DNA of 19,697 nt from JAPLXD01 sp043802865 (lineage in GTDB: Bacteria; Patescibacteriota; Minisyncoccia; Moranbacterales; UBA11712), in assembly GCA_043802865.1 (NCBI GenBank), contig JAZDKQ010000009.1, positions 1-19,697 of the forward strand, read 5' to 3'. Of this stretch, positions 12,360 through 19,076 are shown one piece after another. Under the pieces are notes generated by a model, which had not been told where the DNA came from, searched no databases, and saw only the letters and a program-made list of their open reading frames with translations. The position numbers and the translations under genes are program-made. Within the stretch, counting starts at the first letter, position 1, and each line of letters begins with the position of its first letter.

Positions 12360-12854
12360 TCACAGCTCCTTAAGCAGTCCTTTTTGCATCAACTGGCTTC
12401 GAAGTTCCTCTTCCACCAACCGATCGTGAATTTCGTCAAGCGTATAATTGTCGGCTTGCGATGAATCTTTTCCTTTGTCCATATGCTGAGCCACCCGAAT
12501 TGCGTGTTCGGGTCCTTTTTGAACGGCAATTTCAACCAATTTTTCCACTTTTTTCTCAAATTCCTGGATTCCGGACACAGTCTGGGCATCATTTGCAACA
12601 TTCGCGGCAGGAGCCGCTTGCTGCGAGCCAATCATTTGTCTCGCTGTCTCAATTTTCTCGGAAACTTTTTCTTCGGGGGATTCCACGCTGGTTTCGCTTT
12701 GGAGTTCTTTTGAGATATCCGGAATTGGGACCACTTCTTTTTTTTCAACATCACTCAAAACGCTTTTTTCAGCGTCGATATTCACTTCCTTGATTTTTTT
12801 CACCAGATCCAAATCTTTTTGCTCGATCGGCTCTTGATAATTTGATGCGGACAT
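12360..12854 (-). CDS. Hypothetical helical protein, 164 aa, paired with the ATPase
   Basis: I do not recognise a named family. The first half is acidic and low in complexity (KKIKEVNIDAEKSVLSDVEK, then Ser/Glu/Pro-rich), followed by an Ala/Gln linker (about 75-95) and a helical end (about 98-164) with FEKKVEKLVEIAVQKGPEHA and a closing helix EELRSQLMQKGLL. No membrane helix or signal peptide. It lies 12 bases before the ATPase start, so the two are surely cotranscribed, and it may be a cytoplasmic partner or adaptor of that motor. Upstream is a long imperfect inverted repeat rather than a coding gene. Confidence 0.75.
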   Translation of the reverse strand: MSASNYQEPIEQKDLDLVKKIKEVNIDAEKSVLSDVEKKEVVPIPDISKELQSETSVESPEEKVSEKIETARQMIGSQQAAPAANVANDAQTVSGIQEFEKKVEKLVEIAVQKGPEHAIRVAQHMDKGKDSSQADNYTLDEIHDRLVEEELRSQLMQKGLLKEL

Positions 12855-12864
12855 AATAAGTGAG

Positions 12865-13010
12865 CTGAAAAATACGAATTTTTGCAGAAATTTTTGCTTG
12901 AGAAGCTGATTTTTGTCGAAAAATTGCCGTTTTCAGATTCGCTCATAAGGCCATTTTTCACTACAAAAACCAGCTTCGAGTTAAATTTCAAGAAAATTCG
13001 GATTTTTCAG
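12865..13010. repeat. Long imperfect inverted repeat (arms about 60 bases)
   Basis: The left arm (12865-12926) and the reverse complement of the right arm (12952-13010) align almost end to end: CTGAAAAATACGAATTTT against CTGAAAAATCCGAATTTT, GAAATTT in both, AAGCTGATTTTTG against AAGCTGGTTTTTG, and GAAAAATTG against GAAAAATG. About 25 bases, including GATTCGCTCATAAGG, form the loop. It fills the gap between the 118- and 164-residue genes. It may be an RNA hairpin that separates two units, or a MITE-like element. Confidence 0.7.
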
Positions 13011-13034
13011 TGAATTTACAACTTGATATTTAGC

Positions 13035-13391
13035 TTACACTTCCACTCCCGCCTTCGCCAACTCTTCTTCCTTGATCGCTCCTAAGTTCCCCGTCGTTTT
13101 TTTCATCTCCTCCGTGAATTCTTCGACGATTTTTTTCACAAACCCGTCATAATCTTCGATCTTTGCTCGAAGATAGCTTTCGACTTTTTCCGGTTCTGCG
13201 CCTTCTCCGTCGAGCATTTTGGCCAGCTCTTCGCGATCCGCTTCGCCAAGTTTCTCAAAAGTCTCGAGATATATCTTTTTCAGAAGCACTTCCGTCATTT
13301 TGACGAGAATATCTTCCTGCTTCTCTTTGGGAAGATTTTGGAGTCCGAGTTTTTCGATGATTGATTGTTGCAAAATTGTGTTTTGAGTCAT
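13035..13391 (-). CDS. Helical protein of unknown function, 118 aa (possibly DUF5663)
   Basis: All-helical, acidic protein: SIIEKLGLQNLPKEKQEDIL (10-29) begins a pattern I associate with a CPR family recalled as DUF5663, which I cannot verify here. The middle (KIYLETFEKLGEADREELAK, about 39-58) and the end (DYDGFVKKIVEEFTEEMKK) continue in helices. No cysteine, no membrane segment, no signal peptide. It starts 16 bases after the 920-residue gene, behind an A-rich leader without a Shine-Dalgarno sequence, so it is cotranscribed with it. Family members usually sit near membrane or pilus genes as I remember, but this gives no function. Confidence 0.75.
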   Translation of the reverse strand: MTQNTILQQSIIEKLGLQNLPKEKQEDILVKMTEVLLKKIYLETFEKLGEADREELAKMLDGEGAEPEKVESYLRAKIEDYDGFVKKIVEEFTEEMKKTTGNLGAIKEEELAKAGVEV

Positions 13392-13407
13392 TTTTTTAGC
13401 TTAATGT

Positions 13408-16170
13408 TTATTTTCTTAGAACAATTTTATTGATATTTTGGACATTGATCGGGTCATTCATTATTCTGGTAAGGCATTCCCCATTTGATTCACCTGAACG
13501 AAAGCCTTCTCGAGCCATAATAGCAAAAAGCTGTTTCAATCTACCCAGATTCAAGTTTAGTTTCTTTGCTTGATCACTGAGTTGGACATCTTGAGGAATA
13601 TAATTTTCTTTGCCAGCTATCTGACTGTGCCAATCCGAGGCCGACCCTTCCCAAAAAGAAACATTATTTCCGACTCCCGCACCCTCCACGATCCTATTTA
13701 GCAAACCCCTGGTTGCTAAAACCTGTCGCAAATTGGCTTCATAGCCGACATTCTCAAGATGTACAACCTGTCTTTCGTGAAGATGTGACAAATCTTGTTC
13801 AGCTCGTACCGCTCGAGCATAATTCCTATCCGCCAGATCTTTTTGATAATCAGCTTCGATTTCTTCCATTCCGGTGATTTTTGAAGGTCCTTTCGATGGT
13901 TGATGCTCCGCCGCTCCCGTCCTCGGTTTCACATCCTCAACTGCCATATTTGGCTTGCTTGAAGCAATTTCTTCGACCGCACCAGCACCGCCGTGTGAAA
14001 CATCCGCTCCAAATGCTTTGCCATGAAAATCATCCAGCGATATTTCTTCTGTTGATGGATTGTATATTATTTTGAATGTATCCCCCGCTCGAAGTTTCGT
14101 TCGCGCGATTTGATCAAGTTGTTCATAACTCATTCCTTTTCGATAAGCAAATTCATCAAGCATCTGCTTCGTCATGCGATGCATATCCTTTGTGAAACCG
14201 GGATCATTTGGATCCAATCCATAAGCCGCCGGATTCGCTTTGATATTATTCTCGATGCTTCCCCACATATTCCCGCCCGCTTTGATTTTCACCGATGCAA
14301 TATCCTCGAATTGAGGCTTCGCCATTTCCGGCGTTTGCACTTCCGCCCCCGCCGCGTGAGTGGTCTTCGCCCATTCCTGCGCACTCCCACCCATTTTCAC
14401 TTCGGGTTCAGGAACAATGGGAGGTTTTTGAAATTGGTCATAGCTTCCTGACGGTGAATCATGCGGTTCAATATTGAATTGTTTGAAATGTTCATCGCCC
14501 TGCGGAGTAAGTCCGGTTGTTTTTCCATCGGGACTATGAGCATAATATGCCTCGCTCGATGAACCCTTCGAAATTTCCGGTACAATTGAACCGCCTCCAC
14601 CGAATCCGGCATAACCACCGATTTTTTTGAGAATTGATCCCATATTGATTCCCGTCGCCTGACTACCCAATCGAAATGATTCACCGATTATAGAGCTGAT
14701 AACGAATGCTTTCAATGCCAAATTCCTTGCTCGAACAGTGTTTTCAAAACTCTTTTGCTCATATTCTTTTCTTATGTAATGAATTCCTGTGCTATTTAAA
14801 ATTTTCTCTACCCCTTGATCCACATCGTCTTCATATTGTTTTAGAAAATCCATTTTTTGCTTCAACCATTTCTCCTGATCTCCTTCCATCTCTTTCATCA
14901 TTCTTACGTCAAGCTGTACTTTTCTCCCGACTCCCGCCGCCATTGCACCGAATCCGCGATATGCCCAACGCCAACCTGTCATTAGACTGGCCGCTCCGAA
15001 GATTCCTGCCCCCGCCCCAAGCCCTATTGCGCCAACTGTCATCAAGCCGCTAGCAGCACCGCCAATAACAAGTTTCTGCTTCCAATTTAATTCGCTCCAC
15101 TTTTGCCCTATTTTTTGGAAACCTGCCAAAACTGTTTCCGGCCATTTGCAATTCCTTGCTCTTTCGTCCATTTCCTGGTTATAGGTTGCCTTAAACACTC
15201 CAAACTCATCAAACTGCTTCAAGAAATTTTCAAGCTGCGCTTTGTCGCTTTTATACAAATGAATTCCTTTCGATAATAAGTTCCGATAGAGATCATGGCT
15301 TTCTTTTTCCAAACTCATAACTTCCGGATCATCATCAAGATTTCTTGTCTTGATTCCCAAAGATTTTGCAAGTGACGCGAACCGGCCCGTCTTTTTCGCC
15401 CGCGTTTCAGCAATTTGCGACTGCTTCGCTTCAAAATCATTGATCGCCTGATTCAATTCCGCCTGCCTGATATCTTCGGGCTTAGGAATAGCCGGCTCAG
15501 CATCCAGTTTCGGTGTAGCCAGAGGCGGAACATCAGGAAATTCAGGCGCTCGCTCATCTGTGCTGACTTTCGCGATTTTCACCCTTCCAGTCTCGCCAAT
15601 TATATCCTGATTTTTCAATGGATCAGCGGCACTGCTTTCATTAATCTTCGGTTTTTCGGGAGGAATTCCATCCGGCAGTTTGAGTTCAAGGTATTCCTTG
15701 AAAAGTTTCGCTTTTTCATCGGTTAGCGGCCCATTCGCACCCCATTTGTTTTTTTCTGATGCCAATCTTACTCTGTCTTTTATATATTCTTGGCGAAATC
15801 TAAATGCCCATTGATCATCCGCTATCTTTTTCTCATCTTCCGTGCTTTTTTTTGCCGCCCAAAGCTGATTGGGATAATTTTCAGTCATTGAATCAACAAA
15901 TTCTTTTTCCGGGCCGCTGAATTTCTCCCCTATTTCTCTTTCCATATCGGCCAATCTTTCCGCATTTGCTCGCTTCAATGCCTCATCCGGCAAATCCGGA
16001 GTTTTCATCCCTGCAATGATCGGCCCTGTATGCAAATCATTCGCCCCAACTGTATTTTTTTGTTGCACAAAAACTTCCGGCGTTACCGGCTCGCCTTCCA
16101 TACTGGCACGATTCCGCCATGCGCTGGGCGTTCTTTTTCCCGTTCCTCTTTTTCGATGAGGATTTCCCAT
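13408..16170 (-). CDS. Large membrane protein, 920 aa, with LysM-like segment; unknown function
   Basis: No named family recognised. Layout: a basic start (MGNPHRKRGTGKRTPSAWRN), a charged helical region (about 60-165), a Pro-rich linker (about 166-235), helices (236-365), two or three hydrophobic segments (about 366-396 with GGAASGLMTVGAIGLGAGAG, and 400-414), an amphipathic stretch (420-480), another hydrophobic helix (about 484-500), a Gly/Ser-rich linker (515-545), a LysM-like stretch (627-703: VKIKAGGNMWGSIENN ... LRAGDTFKIIY), and helical ends (765-825, 866-915). The C-terminal part after 545 may be on the outer face. It leads the minus-strand unit with an extended -10 promoter, and the 118-residue gene follows 16 bases later. 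A structural scaffold or envelope protein is plausible; catalysis is not indicated. Confidence 0.75.
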   Translation of the reverse strand: MGNPHRKRGTGKRTPSAWRNRASMEGEPVTPEVFVQQKNTVGANDLHTGPIIAGMKTPDLPDEALKRANAERLADMEREIGEKFSGPEKEFVDSMTENYPNQLWAAKKSTEDEKKIADDQWAFRFRQEYIKDRVRLASEKNKWGANGPLTDEKAKLFKEYLELKLPDGIPPEKPKINESSAADPLKNQDIIGETGRVKIAKVSTDERAPEFPDVPPLATPKLDAEPAIPKPEDIRQAELNQAINDFEAKQSQIAETRAKKTGRFASLAKSLGIKTRNLDDDPEVMSLEKESHDLYRNLLSKGIHLYKSDKAQLENFLKQFDEFGVFKATYNQEMDERARNCKWPETVLAGFQKIGQKWSELNWKQKLVIGGAASGLMTVGAIGLGAGAGIFGAASLMTGWRWAYRGFGAMAAGVGRKVQLDVRMMKEMEGDQEKWLKQKMDFLKQYEDDVDQGVEKILNSTGIHYIRKEYEQKSFENTVRARNLALKAFVISSIIGESFRLGSQATGINMGSILKKIGGYAGFGGGGSIVPEISKGSSSEAYYAHSPDGKTTGLTPQGDEHFKQFNIEPHDSPSGSYDQFQKPPIVPEPEVKMGGSAQEWAKTTHAAGAEVQTPEMAKPQFEDIASVKIKAGGNMWGSIENNIKANPAAYGLDPNDPGFTKDMHRMTKQMLDEFAYRKGMSYEQLDQIARTKLRAGDTFKIIYNPSTEEISLDDFHGKAFGADVSHGGAGAVEEIASSKPNMAVEDVKPRTGAAEHQPSKGPSKITGMEEIEADYQKDLADRNYARAVRAEQDLSHLHERQVVHLENVGYEANLRQVLATRGLLNRIVEGAGVGNNVSFWEGSASDWHSQIAGKENYIPQDVQLSDQAKKLNLNLGRLKQLFAIMAREGFRSGESNGECLTRIMNDPINVQNINKIVLRK

Positions 16171-16191
16171 TTTAAATTTTTTAACTCAAAC

Positions 16192-16222
16192 AAAGCTGGC
16201 GCCTTGAACGCGTTTCAGCTTG
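16192..16222 (-). promoter_or_regulatory. Hairpin in the leader of the 920-residue gene
   Basis: In the leader RNA AAGCTG (16216-16221) pairs with CAGCTT (16193-16198) across a 17-base loop. It lies midway between the predicted start and ATG 16170. No T-run follows, so a terminator is unlikely; it may be stability or leader structure only. Confidence 0.35.
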
Positions 16223-16250
16223 CGTTGAATTTTGTTTTTTCTTTGATCTA

Positions 16251-16259
16251 ATTATACCA
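16251..16259 (-). promoter_or_regulatory. Extended -10 promoter of the 920-residue gene
   Basis: Minus strand TGGTATAAT: a perfect -10 (16251-16256) with TG two bases before it. No good -35 at 17 bases, which extended -10 promoters can do without. The start would be near 16244. Confidence 0.65.
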
Positions 16260-16283
16260 CAAAAACAAACTTCAAGGAATAGC

Positions 16284-16292
16284 TGTGGATAA
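16284..16292 (-). promoter_or_regulatory. DnaA-box-like 9-mer at the glycosyltransferase promoter
   Basis: TGTGGATAA on the plus strand is the perfect complement of TTATCCACA. It ends 16 bases before the TATAAT of the plus-strand promoter, i.e. over its -35 position. Paired with the copy at 3003. Confidence 0.35.
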
Positions 16293-16308
16293 CTTTTGTC
16301 GATTGTTG

Positions 16309-16314
16309 TATAAT
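16309..16314 (+). promoter_or_regulatory. -10 element of the glycosyltransferase gene
   Basis: A perfect TATAAT, without a clear -35. Start near 16321, about 32 bases before ATG 16353, with a leader made almost only of A and T. Confidence 0.55.
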
Positions 16315-16352
16315 GCAGGTATAAATAAATAAAAAAAAATAAACAAAAAATT

Positions 16353-18146
16353 ATGCTCGAAAAATACCAATATTATATCGTCGCCGGGATTCTTGGGATC
16401 ATACTCATTGTTTCCGTGAGCGTCTCTCTTGGTGATGCCGTCATCATGGATGAAGTGGCTCATATTCCGTCCGGGTATTCTTATGTGAAATATCAAGATT
16501 TTCGCCTCAATCCCGAGCATCCTCCGCTCCTCAAAGACCTAGCCGGAATTCCCTTGCAACTTTTGAATGTCACTTTTCCGACAGACGAAAAGTTCTGGAC
16601 AACCGATGCCAACGGACAATGGGAAGCCGGGCGGAGATTTTTGTATTTTCCCGGAAACGACACTGAAGCCATTGTTTTTTGGTCCCGCTTTCCAATTATT
16701 CTTATCGCGCTGGCTCTTGGTTTCGTGATTTTCAAATGGGCGAAAGAGCTGTTCGGGACCAAAGCCGGGCTTCTCGCTCTCGCCCTATACGCGCTGGATC
16801 CGAATATCCTGGGGCACAATCACTATATGACGACCGATCTCGGCATCGCCGCTTTTTGTGTTTTTGCTTTTTATTTTTTCATCAGATATCTCAAAAATCC
16901 CGATTGGAAAACGATCGTACTCGCCGGAATATTTTTGGGACTGGCCGCGCTTGCAAAGTATTCATCTGTTTTGCTTTTCCCTATTTTGGGCATAGTATTG
17001 ATTCTCTATGCCATTTTTCGGAAAGAAAAACTTGGCTTCTCTTTTTTGGGCTCCGGAAAAATAAAGAGATTCTGGCTGCAAAAACTGTATTTGTATATCG
17101 CGACTTTCATAGTCATCTTGGCCATTCACGGACTGTTGATCGGAATTGTCTATGAAGTAAACATATACAAAATGCCGACGGAAAAGATTCACCAGCTGAT
17201 CGACACCCAGCTTGGCGGCAATACGAAGCAACTGGTATCACCGTATCTTCACAAAATGGCGGACAATCCCGTGCTTCGCCCCTATTCCCAGTATCTCATC
17301 GGATTTTTCATGGTATTCGGCCGTGTCGCGGGCGGAAATACAACCTATTTCTTCGGCGAAGTGACCAATCAGAGCTTTCGGGCGTATTTCCCAATGGTTT
17401 TTCTCATAAAAGAACCTTTGTCGATGTTAATTCTTCTTATTTTCTCAATCGCCGTTGGGCTAGTCATGATGCTCAAAAATAATTTGCCCGAGTTTCCCAA
17501 AAAAATATGGTTCAATATCAAAAATTATTTGAGCGATCATATTGCGGAATTTTCGATGCTTTCTTTTATCGCATTATACGCCTATGTGAGCATCACCGGG
17601 AACTTGAACATAGGTTTTCGCCATCTTTTCCCCATTTTGCCACTCATGTATATTTTGATTGCCAAGCAAGTGACTATTTTTGGCAATCAAATAACAAAAA
17701 ATTACCGAAAATATTTTTGGTCAATCATCTCAATTCTGATCATCTGGATCGCCGCCGAAACTGCTTTTGCCTATCCAAGCTATCTCGCCTATTTCAATCA
17801 GACCGTCGGCGGATCAAAAAACGGCCACAAATATGTGACGGATTCAAACGTGGACTGGGGACAGGATTTGAAGCGGCTGGCAAAGTTCGTTGAAGAAAAC
17901 AATATTCAAAAAATCCGCGTCGACTATTTCGGCGGCGGAGATGTGAAGCATTATCTCGGGGACAAGGCCATTATGTGGCACTCAGCTTTGGGGCAAGAGC
18001 CGGGCTGGTACGCGATCTCGGCAACATTCCTGCAAAATTCCCTTTACTACAAGATCACCGAAGGAACGCCCGACTATGAATGGCTGCGGGAACGAACGCC
18101 AACAGCCGATATCGGCGGGTCGATCTTGATTTATAAGATCGATTAA
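16353..18146 (+). CDS. GT39/PMT-like polyprenyl-phosphate-sugar membrane glycosyltransferase
   Basis: 597 residues and about ten to twelve membrane helices. After the first helix (about 9-26) comes the loop with IMDEVAHIPSGYSYV (31-45); D33 and E34 correspond to the acidic pair of PMT/ArnT-type enzymes, and RLNPEHPPLLKDLAGIPL (51-68) is a further family hallmark. The C-terminal soluble part contains SNVDWGQDLKRL (about 496-507) and a beta-rich end (IRVDYFGGGDVKHYLGDKA). The enzyme should move a sugar from a lipid carrier to a protein or glycan on the outer face. It stands alone, divergent from the 920-residue unit. The acceptor and the sugar are unknown. No Shine-Dalgarno sequence, but an A-rich leader. 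Confidence 0.88.
   Translation: MLEKYQYYIVAGILGIILIVSVSVSLGDAVIMDEVAHIPSGYSYVKYQDFRLNPEHPPLLKDLAGIPLQLLNVTFPTDEKFWTTDANGQWEAGRRFLYFPGNDTEAIVFWSRFPIILIALALGFVIFKWAKELFGTKAGLLALALYALDPNILGHNHYMTTDLGIAAFCVFAFYFFIRYLKNPDWKTIVLAGIFLGLAALAKYSSVLLFPILGIVLILYAIFRKEKLGFSFLGSGKIKRFWLQKLYLYIATFIVILAIHGLLIGIVYEVNIYKMPTEKIHQLIDTQLGGNTKQLVSPYLHKMADNPVLRPYSQYLIGFFMVFGRVAGGNTTYFFGEVTNQSFRAYFPMVFLIKEPLSMLILLIFSIAVGLVMMLKNNLPEFPKKIWFNIKNYLSDHIAEFSMLSFIALYAYVSITGNLNIGFRHLFPILPLMYILIAKQVTIFGNQITKNYRKYFWSIISILIIWIAAETAFAYPSYLAYFNQTVGGSKNGHKYVTDSNVDWGQDLKRLAKFVEENNIQKIRVDYFGGGDVKHYLGDKAIMWHSALGQEPGWYAISATFLQNSLYYKITEGTPDYEWLRERTPTADIGGSILIYKID
17654..17691. repeat. Perfect 12-bp inverted repeat within the glycosyltransferase gene
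   Basis: TTTGATTGCCAA (17654-17665) and TTGGCAATCAAA (17680-17691) flank 14 bases. It would form an RNA hairpin in the coding region; no T-run follows. Confidence 0.6.
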
Positions 18147-18158
18147 GTAGCGAATCCA

Positions 18159-19064
18159 TCACTCAGCTGACTTATTTTCTTCAGCTTGTCTGATTTTGTA
18201 GTATATCTTGTTCTTAATCCTCAAATCCAAATAATCCAAATTTTTCCTCACTTCTTCGTTCAATTCTTTTTCAAAAAGGGTTTGAATGACTTTTTTCGCG
18301 TCTTCGATTGAAAATTCCGAACCAAGCTTGACCGTCCAACCCTCTTGGTTTTTCACGCTTATTTCTCTTGAAGCTATTCCGGCCGTGTGAAAGCTTTCGG
18401 CCGGATCCAGTCTCAAATCGTCCCGAAGCATGAGGTTAGCCGCTTCAATAAATCCGATGTAATCCGGACTTATTTTTGTTTTCCCCAAATCAACCGGCAC
18501 CGCGCTGTCATCAATGACCGTCAAGAAACCTCTTTCCCGCAATTCTTCGTTCGTGCCGACTGCTCCTCCATACGCCAGTCCGCCCCGGTCAACAAAATAG
18601 CAAACCCCACCGCTACACCAAACCAATTCCGGTTTTCGTTCGGTGACTTGAATGGAAATTATTCCGGGAAACTTTTTTTCGATGGACGCGACTTCCAATT
18701 GATCGAAATTACTCTCGAGAGCGGCGTTGATATCCTTTTTGTTCACAAAAAAGAAATTCCTTTTGGGGAAAATATTGAAATATTTTCCCCCGATCGATTC
18801 CGCGACCTGATCCGCGATTTCCCGTTTGGATATGTCTTGGTTGCCATCAATTGACACCGCATCAACATCAAGATAGGGCGAGAAGAGAAGGATATAGCCA
18901 CAAATTCCCAAAAAACCCAGCAAAAGCAGCCAAAACAAAACACGCGAAAACTTTCTTTCCCGCTTTTTTTCCTTTCTCGGAACGCTCGCGTATTCCCCTG
19001 TGCGTCTCCCTTGCCAGGATTTTTGAGGGCTTTTGTTCTTTGTTTTTTTTGAAAAGAAAGCCAT
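18159..19064 (-). CDS. ftsQ: Cell division protein FtsQ/DivIB
   Basis: 301 residues: basic cytoplasmic head (1-40, Lys/Arg-rich), one membrane helix (about 42-62, FWLLLLGFLGICGYILLFS), then a POTRA domain (about 66-143; VDAVSIDGNQDISKREIADQ and FPGIISIQVTERKPELVW) and the FtsQ beta domain (about 144-290) with YFVDRGGLAYGG. FtsQ joins the septal complex with FtsL and FtsB and links it to wall synthesis. Two cysteines (150, 155) lie close together outside the membrane, which is unusual. It follows the Mur-ligase gene by 12 bases, as in a division and cell-wall cluster. The tail is rich in Lys/Glu. A 12-bp perfect hairpin lies in its coding region. Confidence 0.9.
   Translation of the reverse strand: MAFFSKKTKNKSPQKSWQGRRTGEYASVPRKEKKRERKFSRVLFWLLLLGFLGICGYILLFSPYLDVDAVSIDGNQDISKREIADQVAESIGGKYFNIFPKRNFFFVNKKDINAALESNFDQLEVASIEKKFPGIISIQVTERKPELVWCSGGVCYFVDRGGLAYGGAVGTNEELRERGFLTVIDDSAVPVDLGKTKISPDYIGFIEAANLMLRDDLRLDPAESFHTAGIASREISVKNQEGWTVKLGSEFSIEDAKKVIQTLFEKELNEEVRKNLDYLDLRIKNKIYYKIRQAEENKSAE
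18765..18790. repeat. Perfect 12-bp inverted repeat within ftsQ
   Basis: GGGGAAAATATT (18765-18776) and AATATTTTCCCC (18779-18790) are separated by only GA. It codes for part of GGKYFNIFPKR in FtsQ. Such a compact dyad could cruciform or pause translation. Confidence 0.6.
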
Positions 19065-19076
19065 ATATTTCCGAAG

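Noticed and set aside
12800..12991. 63-codon open frame on the minus strand across the long inverted repeat
   Set aside because: It overlaps the 164-residue gene in another frame and consists largely of the repeat arms.
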